Below, in pieces: positions 13,401 to 24,824 of a DNA stretch of 64,000 nt. The stretch comes from Dactylellina haptotyla (taxonomy: Eukaryota > Ascomycota > Orbiliomycetes > Orbiliales > Orbiliaceae), in the NCBI GenBank assembly GCA_031310005.1, contig CM062383.1, positions 62,001-126,000 on the forward strand, read 5' to 3'. A program made the position numbers and the translations under genes. Position 1 is the first letter of the stretch. Every line of letters begins with the position of its first letter. The notes below the pieces were generated by a model. The model worked only from the letters and a program-made list of their open reading frames with translations, did no database searches and had not been told where the DNA came from.

Positions 13401-16183
13401 TCGCCTACAATATCATGGATAATTATATTTACGCGTGGGATACTGGCGTTAAGAGAATTCTACGTATAGGTCAGGATGGGTCGTTGGCAGCGGTTAGAAC
13501 GGTCGGCGGCACTCCAAACTATAGCAGTGGCGATATTGATAACGATGGGCAGTACTGGACGTACGGAGGTACCACTTGGGGCCAATTCAATCTCAATCCT
13601 TATAGTGGTACTTTCGGGGCTACCATCGCGACGGGTACTTCGACTCTGACGGGTTATACTGTCGGCGATTGGGCTTACGTTCCGGCAGCGGGCCGCTACT
13701 TGTGGTCTGTAGGATACGGAGCAAACGGGTCAGCTCTTCTCCGTTGGAGTATGAGTTCCAAGTCTTGGGTTGTCGTTCGAACGTATCCAACTCTCCAGCT
13801 TGGACAAGTTGGCTCTGTATTTGCTGATAACTCCGGAGACCTGGTTTTCATCGAGAACACGACTGGCAAGGTTTTCAAAACAAACGTCTTTACTCAAGCG
13901 CTACCACAGGTTCAAATCATATCCCCGGTGGCAGTCAACACTGATGGAACTCGTTGTGTATACGGCAGCTTTGTACAAGCGCCACAGAACAGCACTGGCT
14001 ATCTCTCGGTTCCCGATGGTACATGCAATAATATTGGGTTAGAGGTTGCCATCTACGATAACCCTTACGTCAATGACGCTACTGCAAATATCAACGGCTA
14101 CACTCCCGAGTTCTTTGGAACTCAGATACCTTTCGGTACTAATGTTACGCAGAATCCTGGTGTTCTGGCTCCCGGAGCGACCCCGCAAGGATTTTATCCC
14201 CATAACGGACCCGATCTTTCCCAAGTGCAACCTCTACAGTATACGATGCAGTATCGCGGATACTTTTACTCTCCAAAGACGGCATCCTACACGTTTAATG
14301 TTACAAGTATCAACGATATAGTTATATTTTGGGTTGGCAACAAGGCGCTTACAAACTGGACACGTGCAAACGCAGACGGAGAGGGCGTTTACAGTAGGAC
14401 GACGGGGGCTGCTAGCTTTAGAGTTACGATAAATCTCCAAGCCGGAACCTACAACCCGATCAGAATACAGCACGCGGATGGAGGCAACGGTGGAGCATTC
14501 CGAATGAATATTAAAGATGCAAGCGGTGTCTTCTACGAGACCGATCTGACATCATCGCCTTATTTTGTCGGACGCGCCTGCGATGCTGCTGACGCACCGG
14601 CGTTCCCGCCATGGGGCCAAGAGCGTGCGCTTCCGGACCGGAGCTGTAATAATCGAGGGCTCGAGGTCGCCATTTACGACCATCCTTGGTATGCGAACCT
14701 GCCTTCCTATACTAATGATCCCCAACGCCATTGGGCTATCTTTGATCCGCAGTACGCAAGACTTAGAGCTCCCTATGGTCAGACGACCACCGAGTCCGTT
14801 GGCCTTGCTTCTAACTTCGGAAGTAACCAACCCCACGGACTGCTCCCCCATGCCCTAACCCCTGATCTAGTATATATTCTAAACTACAGAGGATATTTCT
14901 ACGCCCCGGTGACGGGCACCTATAATTTTACCATCACCATTGGCGATAACTGGGCAGGCATTTGGCTGAGTACTAAGGCTAAAACAAACTGGTCGCGGCC
15001 CAACGTGGACGCACAAGCCATTCTTTATTCGACCATTCCCTCCGAAGTTCAGGGCACGAAGATAGTTTCCTTAACAGCCGGTCAATATTACCCCATCAGA
15101 ATCATCCTCGGCAATGCCGGAGGACCAGCACAGTATAAACTGGAGGTTTCTTCCGCTAAGATCTTTTATGTCTATTACGGAACGCCATCGCCCTATCTCC
15201 TTTCATTTTCATGCGACGGTGCCGTACGACCATTTGAGCAGCCTTTCGGTCAGGAGACCGTCGATGGGTTACCCCCAACATCCACTGTCACTCCAGCCCC
15301 GGTCACGACCACAATCACTCTTGCGGGTACTAGTAACTACCTAGCTACGGTGACTGAAACAGATACCGCAACACCTAGCACGACGACGGTTATTAAGTAT
15401 CAAATTCCACCATCTCGCACTAGCACAGCCGGGCCAACATTTACTTGTGGGCAGGAGGGTTATGTCATCGGACTTAATGACTTCTACTCGTTCGATCCTG
15501 ACACCGCGCAGATTAGCCTTGTGCGCGCTAATTTTTCCCCAGCAGGCGTCAACGCAATTGGGTATAATGTTCTCGATAACTACATTTATGGTATAGAGCC
15601 CAGCACCCGAACCATCATTCGTCTCGGCTCCGATGGTACCTTGTCAAGACTCGGTGTAATCTCAACGGCGGGAAATTACGTTGTCGGCGAAATCGATGAC
15701 AAGGGCGTATTCTGGGTAGCGACGACCGGTAGCGCCGGGACACAAGGTTACGTACGCGTCAATTTAAACCCTCAGTCAACCGGTTACGGCCAAGTTATCG
15801 GATCAGGTACTACAACTACAAATGGCTTTGGTGTCTATGACTGGGCGTATATTCCTGCTACTCCAGGTTACCTATGGAGTATTGTGATCCAAACTAGCAC
15901 GGGCATACCGATGCTTGTAAGATTCAATACCCTCAACGGCAACTGGGGCTTCATTGCTACGTACCCAAATCTCTCTACATCCGGCTGCGGATCCGTCTTT
16001 GCAAATTCAAACGGAGACCTGTACTGTACCGGGAATAATGAAGGCGGTTTGTATCGAGTGAATGTCTTTGACCCTTATAACATCACACAAGTAGCCACAG
16101 GCCCTTACGGTGGCGGTAATGCAGATGGGGCTCGATGTGTTTATGGTACTTTTGTGAGCCACGCCAGCGGTGGTTACTACTAG
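4474..16183 (+). CDS. Giant secreted Thr-rich repeat adhesin with DUF6923-like and GLEYA/PA14-like domains (3842 aa)
   Basis: Model: join(4474..4853, 4980..5104, 5160..16183); both introns have GTAAGT donors, and CTGAC precedes each acceptor. An in-frame GTG at 4465 lies upstream, but the ATG at 4474 gives a clean signal peptide (MLFTKVIVQALLISVGLAGS, then Cys). Residues about 20-190 are Cys/Lys/Thr-rich; about 200-2570 hold roughly fifty 40-47-residue units of the type T-x-G-P-x-A-G-T-T-T-x-Y-P-T-D-x-A-G-S-x-x-x-D-G-S-G-T-I-S-V. The C-terminal part has DUF6923-like beta-propeller modules at about 2580-2819, 2875-3106 and 3593-3834, and two GLEYA/PA14-like modules at about 3121-3313 and 3327-3523, each starting C-N-N-x-G-L-E-V-A-I-Y-D. 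GLEYA domains in yeast adhesins bind glycans, so a role in attachment is inferred. There is no C-terminal hydrophobic tail for a GPI anchor; the protein ends ...ASGGYY. Confidence 0.88.
5520..12380 (+). repeat. Protein-level tandem repeat array inside the adhesin (about 40-47 aa per unit)
   Basis: The core unit is (I/V)T-x-x-GP-x-AGTTT-x-YPTD-x-AGS-x-x-x-DGSGTISV(I/V)(I/V)TQ. Between about 7750 and 9300 a V-P-G-Q-P junction marks a higher order: it first recurs every three units, then every two. Nucleotide copies have diverged at synonymous sites, so amino-acid identity exceeds DNA identity. The first units (5500-6600) are C-rich at third positions, later ones more mixed. Confidence 0.85.
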
Positions 16184-16807
16184 CCGGTGCTAAAGTTTCA
16201 GTAGTTTCTTGTTTCAGAATGTTTCTTTTGTCGTTTAATACCTTTGTAGGCTGTAGCTAAAGAGTCTTTTTGTGTATAAATAAGAATAATGAACCTATTA
16301 ATTCAACTAGAATTTAATGCTCGTGCATAGTGCTGCGGTATCCCTTTTTCTGTTCATACGGCTGCCAACCCCTGCACAAATACCTCTCTCTGACTACTAA
16401 GCAAATTAGTGTACTGTATTCAAAACGGAAATTAATTGAATTATTTAAACAATCCAAGAAAAAACATTATAATTACTAATTGAGATTAAAAATGGCAATA
16501 AAGTATTCAGTTTGTTTAAATAATTTACTTGGCAATCAGAGGTACTTCGGGGTGGCAGCTATATATACTTCCCTGAAGATAGCTGGGATTTTGTTGTGGA
16601 AATAAAGTGCCAAGAGCTAGCCTGAGCATGGGTACTACGCGTTACAAAAAGCAAAATCTTCTTACACGTTTCTGCCAAGACCTTGTTGGAGAACGACATC
16701 GCTTGAGACGGCAAAACAGAACGCTTAACATTTCTCCCGATTAGGTGAATAACAGCAGACATACATATTAATACCTTACCTATAGATCTATATATATACA
16801 CATCGGG
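16184..16807. other. Intergenic, AT-rich, no gene seen
   Basis: Between the adhesin stop and the histidine-kinase ATG. It carries the 3' end of the adhesin gene (AT-rich run near 16270-16310) and the kinase promoter; TATATATATACA lies about 20 bp before the ATG at 16808. Confidence 0.5.
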
Positions 16808-19800
16808 ATGGTTTTTCGGGAATGCTCTTTAACAAATGAAAACGCGTTTGATGGCAATAGCGTCATCCCAAATGCAGAGCGGGCCCGCCAACGGGAGATC
16901 GCCTGCTACCTGGATGCTGCTTCCCTCAACTTCAGCTCCGACTTCGATCACGATGCCGATCTTCGCGCCAGGGTCTCGGTGGACCCGAACTTAACGGGTC
17001 TAGCACAGCTAGGTGCCGTCCGCCTGGATTGTGATCGCTCCTTTGTATCTCTCATCGATGGCGCTACTCAGTATATCATAGCAGAGGCCACTCGCTCAAC
17101 GTCTCTCACTAATATCAATGCCACTCCCGAGGAGAGCGGGCTGTATCTGGGCGTCACGCGTTTGGATGCAACATGGGGTGTGTGTCCGAACACCATAAAG
17201 ATTTTCACTGATGATACTGGATCCATGAATACGAATCAAGGTAACATCATCGCCAACAGGACCCGCTATATCATCAAGGATTTCCATGCCGACAACCACT
17301 ACATCACCCGGCCATATGTCGCCGGCTGGCCGCACATGCGATCTTATGCTGAGGTTCCTATTATATCGCCTCTCGGCTACGTCATTGGAGGCTACTGTGT
17401 AGTTGATAACAAACTGCGCAATTTTGGAGATGAAACCATCTCAGTTCTGACCGAGGTCGCCTCAACTATCATGGCACATTTGGAAAACGTTCGAGTCAAG
17501 CAAAACCAACTTAGATCCGAAAGGCTCATACGTGGCTTGGATATATTTATCCGAGAAGAGATTGCCATCCAAGAGCTTCCAATCAGCCCAACTCAGACCG
17601 GATATACAAGTACCACCCATTCGTTCGAGTCTGGCTCCTCTGCATCTCAACCGGAGCCCTGTGCTACGACATCTTCAGAGACTGGTTCTGACAGCTCTCT
17701 ATCAATCAGTCAGGTTCTCCCAACATTTGAAAAACCAAACCAACAATCTTCGGGCAGTGTCCTAGACCCAGCTGATGGAGTAAAACTTTCCGCGGATGCC
17801 TTGGTAGACTTTGGGGAAGTGAACAAGGCTTTCAAACGTTCGGCAGTTCTGATTCGAGAAGCTATGGGAATGGACGGGCTTGTTTTTCTTGATGCATGCC
17901 CTATTGGATTTTCTAGCCGAAATCCGGGATCGAATTTTTTTGACATTGATCCATTCAAGAGCCGCCAAGACGATCTCCTTGACTTTCTGCCTTCAACAAA
18001 CCCGAGTCCAGTTTTGGCATCCAGTACTTTAGAAAGTAAGCCTTATCTTCTCATATTTAGTGGCGTCGTTAGACTCACAACTTTTAGGTCAAATTAAAGC
18101 ATTAAAGATTTCTGAAGGCCTTCTTTATCGTTTAATAAGGAGATTCAAACAAGGCAAAATCTTCACGGCCGATGAACATGGCCCGTTCGAAAAAAGGTTA
18201 CCGCCACCAACTCAGGGCGACGATTTAATAACTCCAACAGACCCACATCGTAGAAACAGCACCAATTTCAGCGAAACTGCGGAATTGTTCGAGTACTTAC
18301 CAGATGCTCGATCTATTATTTTCTTACCGCTATGGCACTTTCAGAACGAAAAATGGTTTGCGGTAGTCATCGGATGGACTTCCGATGCTAAAAAATCATT
18401 CGATCCGAGCGATGCCACTTATTTGAACGCATTCGGTACTGCCATCATGGCTGAAATTTCTAGATTGGAAACCCTCGCAGTTTCCAAGGCCAAATCGGAC
18501 TTCATCTCATCGATCAGCCATGAACTCCGCAGCCCCCTTCGTAAGCAGCTTTCTTAACTCGGTGTGAATGCACTGACTAACCTACTATAGATGGTATCCT
18601 TGCAACCGCTGAGCTTCTGACAGAGCTGCTCAAATCTCCAGAAGAAATCAATCTGCTTCACATGTTACGATCGTGTGGCATAACGCTCCAAGATACGATG
18701 AATCATCTGTTGGATTATGCGAAAATAAATAGTCTCTCCGTCAATAAGAGTTCGAGAGGGCGTAAAGATTATAATACGAATGAAATGATAGTAGACGCAG
18801 AGCTAACAGACTTGAGCAAACTGGTAGAAGACGTCGTTGAGAGCGTTTGCGTTGGTTATGGGTACGAGCATGACAGCCGTAACAGCATGAAAACAAATTT
18901 CATCACCTCGCTGGCAACGCTAGGTTCCATCAACCCGGAGAATTCCATACCAGTTCTGGTAACATTTGATATAGCTGCCGCTCCAAATTGGACTTTCAGG
19001 ATTAACAGAGGGGCTTGGAGGCGCATCGTGATGAACATCTTTGGCAACGCTCTTAAATACACTCCTAGTGGAAGCATTGATGTTAAGCTCGGTATAATTG
19101 AACAAGGTGGTAAACAGCATGTATCTTTTCGCGTCAAGGATACCGGAATTGGAATTGGTAAAGAGTTTCAAAAATACCAGCTGTTTCAACCCTTTGCTCA
19201 GGAAAATGCTTTATCTGCTGGTACCGGGCTTGGTTTATGTATAGTTCAACAGATTGTACAGCAAATCGGAGGTACGATTGAGATTCAAAGTGAAAGAGGG
19301 TTTGGAACGACGGTTTCAGTCTCCGCGCCTGTACCAACGCAGTTGACTTCGACTTCAGAAAAGCTAAGACCTTTCCCTCTTTGGTTGCCACGACTCCGAG
19401 GTTTAAAACTCAGTTTTATCTCACCAGAGACATCTAAATCAAAAGAAGATAAGTCATTTGGGATAGCGAAGGCATTTCAAGATTATCGTACCGCCTTGAC
19501 CTCATCTATAACAAAGATGGCAGAAACCTGGGCTGAGATGTCCGTAAACCCTGAGCAAGATGCCGATCATAGTCAAACGGACGTCTACATCATCGACGAT
19601 TCAATTCCGTCGGGGCATATTTCCAGATTCATCGGTTCTTTCAGTCCTACCATTGTCATTTTAGGAGCCACCGCTTCAAAAAAAGTAGGCACATTGACAG
19701 TCCAACTTCCGTAAGTATCTCATATACCAGTTGAATCTTCTTTATAAATCAACATATGACCTGACCTATAACGAAAGCCTTGGCCCCCACAAGCTTGTAC

Positions 19801-20390
19801 GAGTTTTGATCAGCGCATTAGATTCTTCATTTCCAGAGACCAGCAGTCGCATTATGCATTCGAATTATGATTTCGATGCCGATTTAGACCCCACAACTCA
19901 TCCGCCATACTCAGCAGCCACCATCTTTGAGAAATCTGAAGCCAATGCCATTATTCCTAGTTTCGGAGACGTTCCCACTTTATCAGACAACCCAATCTCA
20001 AAAGGTCCAAAGCCTCGACATGTCCTTCTTGTGGACGATAACTCTATTAACCTTAAAATCCTTATTACTCTCGTTAAACGTATGGGATATACCTACCTAG
20101 CTGCTTGCAATGGCTTCGAAGCTGTTCAGCTGTTCAAAGCACAGTCATCCACGCAAATGTTTGCATATGTCTTCATGGATATAAGCATGCCTGTCATGGA
20201 CGGATTTGCCGCCACACGCGAGATCAGAGCATTCGAACTTAGAACGGAAGTTGCAAATCCTGTGCAAATCATCGCATTGACGGGACTGGGAAGTTCTGAG
20301 AGTAAAAAGAAGGCATTTGATTCGGGTATGGATATGTTTTTAACCAAACCGGTCTCTTTAGCAAAGTTAAAAAAGTTACTAGGTGTCTAG
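16808..20390 (+). CDS. GAF-containing hybrid histidine kinase (1137 aa)
   Basis: Model: join(16808..18035, 18088..18540, 18591..19710, 19778..20390); all joins keep frame and have CTNAC-like branch sites. It senses a signal, autophosphorylates on His and passes phosphate to its own receiver domain, feeding a cytoplasmic phosphorelay. Residues about 60-230 form a GAF domain. The H-box SHELRSPLHGIL has His at residue 554; the codon for the second His of the motif is split by intron 2. ATP-binding boxes are N (NIFGNALKYT, about 709), G1 (DTGIGIG, about 744) and G2 (GTGLGL, about 771). The receiver has acidic pair VDDN, phospho-acceptor Asp1068 in MDISMPVMDG, the ALTG Thr and the FLTKP Lys. No membrane segment is seen. 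All catalytic residues are present, so it is probably active. Input signal unknown. Confidence 0.93.
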
Positions 20391-21073
20391 AATAACTATA
20401 GGTTAGTAAATCTGGACACTGAATCTATTAAATATTATATAAAATTAAGTAAGTAATATTATTTAAAAAGATATTAATTAAGTCCATTAAACACTAACCT
20501 GTAAATTCAAATGTCACGCCTCGTAGCGCGTAGACATATATATATAGTGCTTAGTAGACGATTCCCGATAGGAATCGTTATCCTGACTTTTGGTGCTTAT
20601 AGCGCAGCGGCTCGCGTGGTAAGCTCAGAACCTTGGTACTAAGCGAGGCCTGACATCAAACTTGAATGAAATCATATATAATATTGATTTTCTTATTAAT
20701 TGAAAAGTATTCAATAATTATTAATTATTTATACTTATACTTTCAACATTTTATAAGTTAAGATATTAGGTAATAATTTAAATATTAATTTAAATATACG
20801 CATACACTAGTAACTTCGAGATGGGGTCGGAACGTTACAAAACTCTTCGTTGTTCGAAGCAACGCAATCCCGTAAAACGCAGAAACGAAGGAGATCTGTG
20901 ATGTTTTTCAGCAGTTCTTATGTTTCCCTCCTGTTACGTCAGACAGTCAGGCGTTACCCCACCTCTCAAGAGTTGTACCTAAGCCGACAACGAAATTTCT
21001 CCTCTTAGAGTGTTTAGTATAGGACAATCCTCTTCTACTATTATTTCCTTTTTTGTTGGCGCTCGGTATTGCA
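20391..21073. other. Intergenic with a tRNA-like box A segment
   Basis: Mostly AT-rich. Around 20600-20630 lies TAGCGCAGCGG followed by a D-arm-like GGTAA, resembling the 5' half of a tRNA but without a convincing box B. It is similar to a segment at 60448 (separate entry). Confidence 0.4.
20600..20665 (+). repeat. tRNA-like fragment, possible SINE head
   Basis: TAGCGCAGCGG matches the polymerase III box A pattern (TRGYNNARNNGG). The following bases match a second locus at 60448 over about 30 nt with few differences and one indel. A possible, poor box B (ATCAAACTT) lies about 50 nt downstream. No cloverleaf could be drawn, so this is a tRNA-derived repeat or pseudogene at best. Confidence 0.3.
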
Positions 21074-22133
21074 ATGGCAAATAACTCTGAAGCACCCCCA
21101 GGTGGCCCCCCTGGATATGGAAAACCTCCTCCAGGTTACACGCCCCATTCTTACGCTCCCAACTATGGAGGAGGTACGCTGTCATCGCACGATCAGTATT
21201 GGTGAACCTGGTAGACCATTCTGACTTGAATAGGCTTTGTATCGCCAGGATTGGAACCTCTCGCTCCTCAAGGTCCTCCTCCCGGCGCTGATCCTCAACT
21301 CTGGTAGGTTTGGCTCACTACATTTCTCTGGTTTCTAGTTGATGACCTAATCGATATATGTCGGTCTGGATGATATGTAGGAACTGGTTCTCTGCTGTAG
21401 ATATAGATCGTAGTGGCCACCTCACAGCCAGTGAGCTTCAAAGAGCACTTATCAGCGGAGATTCCCCATTCGATCTCGATACTGTTAAACTGTTGATGAG
21501 CATCTTCGATACGGATCGGAGCGGAACCATCGGATTCAACGAATTCTGCGGTATTTGGAAGTACAGTAAGTAACTAGTGTAGCAATATTTCACCACGGGC
21601 CTCCTTAACTCGTAGCTCAATTTGATCAGTCAAAGATTGGCAAAATGTCTTCAAGCATTTTGATACCGACAAAAGCGACTCCATCAGCTCAACCGAGCTT
21701 GCCAACGCACTTGCCCAATTTGGCTACAACCTCTCTCACCCATTGATTGTGTTGTTGACGGGAAAGTATGGTGAGTGTCAATGCTATTCTGCCATTCAGA
21801 CCATTCGTGTTCTAAACTAATGTTTCGGTCGCTTGGCGGGTCAATTTATCAAAGCTACCCCCTCTGATTCACCCGGAATCAATTTCGATCGGTGAGTAAT
21901 TCTGACCGATCACTGCTCAAGTTTGATTCCTGAACCGTTCCTCGCAATAGCTTTGTCAGATGTTGTGTCGTGGTCAAACAAGTGTCCGAGACGTTCGGTA
22001 AACTCGATACAAGTCGTTCAGGATGGGTCCAAATGAACTATGGTGCGTTAATAGGGTATCATATCTTTGTTTCCATGCACTAACTTTATCGATAACAGAC
22101 CAATTTATGCAAGTCGTGCTATCCCTACCATGA
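21074..22133 (+). CDS. Penta-EF-hand calcium-binding protein, ALG-2/Pef1 family (219 aa)
   Basis: Model: join(21074..21173, 21234..21303, 21381..21565, 21630..21770, 21855..21891, 21951..22042, 22099..22133); seven exons, frame kept throughout. The N-terminus is a Gly/Pro/Tyr-rich disordered arm, as in ALG-2, sorcin and yeast Pef1. Then follow LWNWFSAVDIDRSGHLTASE (EF1 loop from Asp64), DTDRSGTIGFNE (EF2), DTDKSDSISSTE (EF3), a degenerate EF4 around FDR, and the family's hallmark FVRCCVVVKQVSETF before EF5 (DTSRSGWVQMNYDQFM). EF5 in this family serves dimerisation. Likely a cytosolic Ca2+ adaptor in membrane traffic, budding or stress (family knowledge). Length is normal. The gene is intron-dense, which is common for this family in fungi. 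Confidence 0.93.
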
Positions 22134-22339
22134 AACAACCAAAATATGGTTTGTCACGTGTTTGTTCAACTTTCTCAGCCTCATCATCCCGCGCTGCGGA
22201 AGTCGATGAGTAGTAATGCCTTCATGTAAGATATTCGGCAGCAGCAGAGAATATAGTTTGACGACAAAAGTCTGTGCGATTAGACGAACGCGCACAATTT
22301 ATATATACGCTAGTGCCTCTCTCTGCGTTGTGACATTTA

Positions 22340-22925
22340 AGAGTCATTAGATGAAGAGGTGCATTCGCTAGGCGAAGACAGCATCTATTATTATGATCCT
22401 CGCTCTGTAGCAGAGGTTGACGGCTATTTGATCGACGGTGCTACACCTACAGGGCACCCAGAATTTGGTGGCAGACTTTCTATTGCACTAGAAAAATAGG
22501 ATATCAGCCAAATAGGGTGTAGATCAAATCTGATAAATGCTAAAAGAATTTGAAGACCAAAATAAGCCAAAACTAAACTGAATTGGGCTTCAAGATAAGA
22601 TAGAGACCAAAAGAACCAACTGCTCAATGCTATGGCAGCCTCTATCTGAATAAACTCGGTTATAGAAGACCTTGACGCTGTGCGGGACAATGCACACCAC
22701 AACATTGTGGCGAGCTACTTAGAATGGGCTTTGCATGCCATCGGTCTCACCTAGTAGATTAGCTGGGAGATTGTGCGAGAGGAGATGATTATTATATTAA
22801 CTACTACTCGTCACTTTCAACTCGAGGCGGTTGACCCTTCAAAGTTCATGTTGCAACCGTTAGGTAAAAGGAAGGCATTCCTGAGGATGAAGCTTGCGGA
22901 AAATCCTAGCGAGGTAAGAGATTGA
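22340..22925 (+). pseudogene. Decayed plus-strand gene of unknown family
   Basis: One frame from about 22345 reads SLGEDSIYYYDPRSVAEVDG and continues to a stop at about 22500. A second frame from about 22625 reads through VRDNAHHNIVASYLEWALHA and QPLGKRKAFLRMKLAENPSE with three internal stops, ending at a GTAAGA near 22916. The composition looks protein-like, but I do not recognise the family. Stops and the unalignable centre suggest an inactivated gene. Confidence 0.35.
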
Positions 22926-22954
22926 TGTAAATCTGCTCAATCAAGTAAGGATGC

Positions 22955-23370
22955 ACTAATTAGTTTTTGATGCAGCGTATTTATTTCTATATTTGAAATC
23001 ATTTGGCTCCTAAGAGTGACAATCTATAAAGAGCATCCTTATAGTTTTGTAGGGTTTGTATCAGTATGCTTGATAAAGTATTTTAACCACTCTATTGCGA
23101 TTTCTTCATTTATATATCTTATCTTAGAGAGTAAAAGTAGTTCGTCGCCATTAAACTATTCATGAAACCATGATTCCATTAAGCGTTTCCTAGGATAGAT
23201 GACTGTAGGCGGGATTGTAGGACTTCCATCAGCAGCAATTGATTGAATAATTGTTAGTTGTATCTGTTTCTCTGGGTTTGAGCTATAGATTTTCTTAACT
23301 TCAATTGGAATATTTCCTGGCCTCTTAGAAACTCAATTCGTAAGCCTATTCTGTTAAAGTCAAGATTACT
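22955..23370 (-). pseudogene. pogo/Fot1-type DDE transposase relic
   Basis: The minus-strand pieces occur in family order: NLDFNRIGLRIEFLRGQEIF (first catalytic Asp block, 23367 downward), then in another frame QIQLTIIQSIAADG..PTIPP and LMESWF, then EEIAIEWLKYFIKHT, then in a third frame RMLFIDCHS (second catalytic Asp block; the family has RLLILDGHxSH). Fot1/pogo transposases of filamentous fungi show exactly this string of motifs. At least two frameshifts and several stops make it inactive. The N-terminal DNA-binding part and the terminal repeats were not located. Confidence 0.75.
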
Positions 23371-23375
23371 CGGGG

Positions 23376-23899
23376 ATTGGGCACCCGATCATTGTGAGAG
23401 ATAAATTATCAATCTAATTATACTATTTATCACCCTCGCTTTGATTTAAGCCATGGATACATCTTCGTATGGCTCCATACAGTGTATTTTGCGAACTCAA
23501 ACCTGGGAGCTTTGAATTTGTTAGAAGATAAGTATGCTTTAACATAGAAGTAGTAAGATAGGTACCATAGCCGAATGGCCAACCTTTTGCACTTTCTGAC
23601 AGAATTCGATGTGAAACGATTGTGCCTCTACCTTTTGACTGTCTAATTCTGCGTGTTCTGATCTGAAATAGGCAGGGTTGCAAGGTGTTAGAATGCGGGT
23701 GCGAGTGCTGCTAGAACATGATACAGGATTGGACGATGCACAATTTAGCGGAGGGCCCAAGAGATAGTGCCACAGGCAGTCCTTGTCTGTGAAATATCCA
23801 CAATACCGTAATGCCTGAACGAAACCGGTTTTAAAATTTAAAATTTAAAATTACATATATAAAACCTTTTAGAATTGATATCGTCCAACATGATTACTC
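23376..23899. other. Interval without a supported gene
   Basis: Short overlapping frames on the minus strand at 23423-23760 show no family resemblance. A run of TTTAAAATTTAAAATTTAAAATT lies at about 23830-23850. It may include the 5' part of the pogo element. Confidence 0.4.
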
Positions 23900-24205
23900 T
23901 CACATTATAGGGAGCCGGTTAAGTGTTTTGGCAATCTCAATAGGCATCGTAAGGGGTTCATTATTGCAGACGATATCGAACAAAAGCCGGCGTGGCACAT
24001 TCCAAGTTCCATCCACCTCGCGCTGTAAAGAATGAAGCTCCTTCTTGGATCCGCAGGTCCCAGTGAAGAAGTTTGAGTGGGCTAGTATCTCATATCGAAA
24101 CGTGTGCATCTCGCGTAGGTAATTCGACGTTCGACATCGCGGCCAGCATGTTGGCGATATTAGCGGCAGACCTTGGATTTCCTACTATGAACCGACTAAG
24201 TAAAT
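23900..24205 (-). pseudogene. Possible decayed gene fragment, unknown family
   Basis: On the minus strand, 24200-24114 reads FIVGNPRSAANIANMLAAMS and onward; after a one-base frame change near 24112 the reading continues from MHTFRYEILAHSNFFTGTCG to 23900. Both halves look protein-like and adjoin, suggesting one coding stretch broken by a frameshift. No family recognised. It lies upstream of no obvious promoter. Confidence 0.3.
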
Positions 24206-24824
24206 GTTCGTTCGAAAATTTGGACAGTTTTAAATTAAAATAAACAGAGGTTATAGTTTTTTAATATGGGCGGAAAGATCGGATGAAGTTGCCACTAATC
24301 GTTCAACGTTTAAGTACCTGAAAGCTACCGCTTGTGTCACGTAATGATGACCTCCCCGTTGATATAATAGCAGCTTGTTAAGCATATGCGCGAATTAGAA
24401 AATCAGAAAACCTAATATCAAGCCGTCATAAAAGAGTACTTCTAAATAAACTGTGATCATACATTGAATTATATTTGTACGTTAGTGGGTCTACTTTTCG
24501 ACAAAGTACTCGAATAGAAAACTCCATGGGCAAACTTAATGGACGGTGTTCAACTTATGGATCAAGGAGCCACCCATGATTCCAAGACTTAATAAAGATT
24601 TCATCCGGTTTGTTGGATACGGGGACTGGATCCAGTCACCCATACTTCTTAGAATAACCACAATACATCAAATCTTTCTACATACAAATATTATAGGCAT
24701 ATCTGACCTATACTGCCTGAAATTTCATCCTTAAACCTTTTATCTTGAATTTTTCATTAAGTTTGTATAAGTTTTGGTGGATTTAGTGTCCGGATCCGCT
24801 GAATCATACTCATTAGATTAATTT
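24206..24824. other. Intergenic, AT-rich, nothing recognised
   Basis: Region beyond the 3' end of the Clr5-ankyrin gene. It has no sustained frame on either strand. Confidence 0.4.

Noticed and set aside
18036-18060. 25-nt intron in the histidine kinase using the first AG
   Set aside because: Too short and out of frame; the AG at 18087 gives 52 nt and restores the kinase frame.
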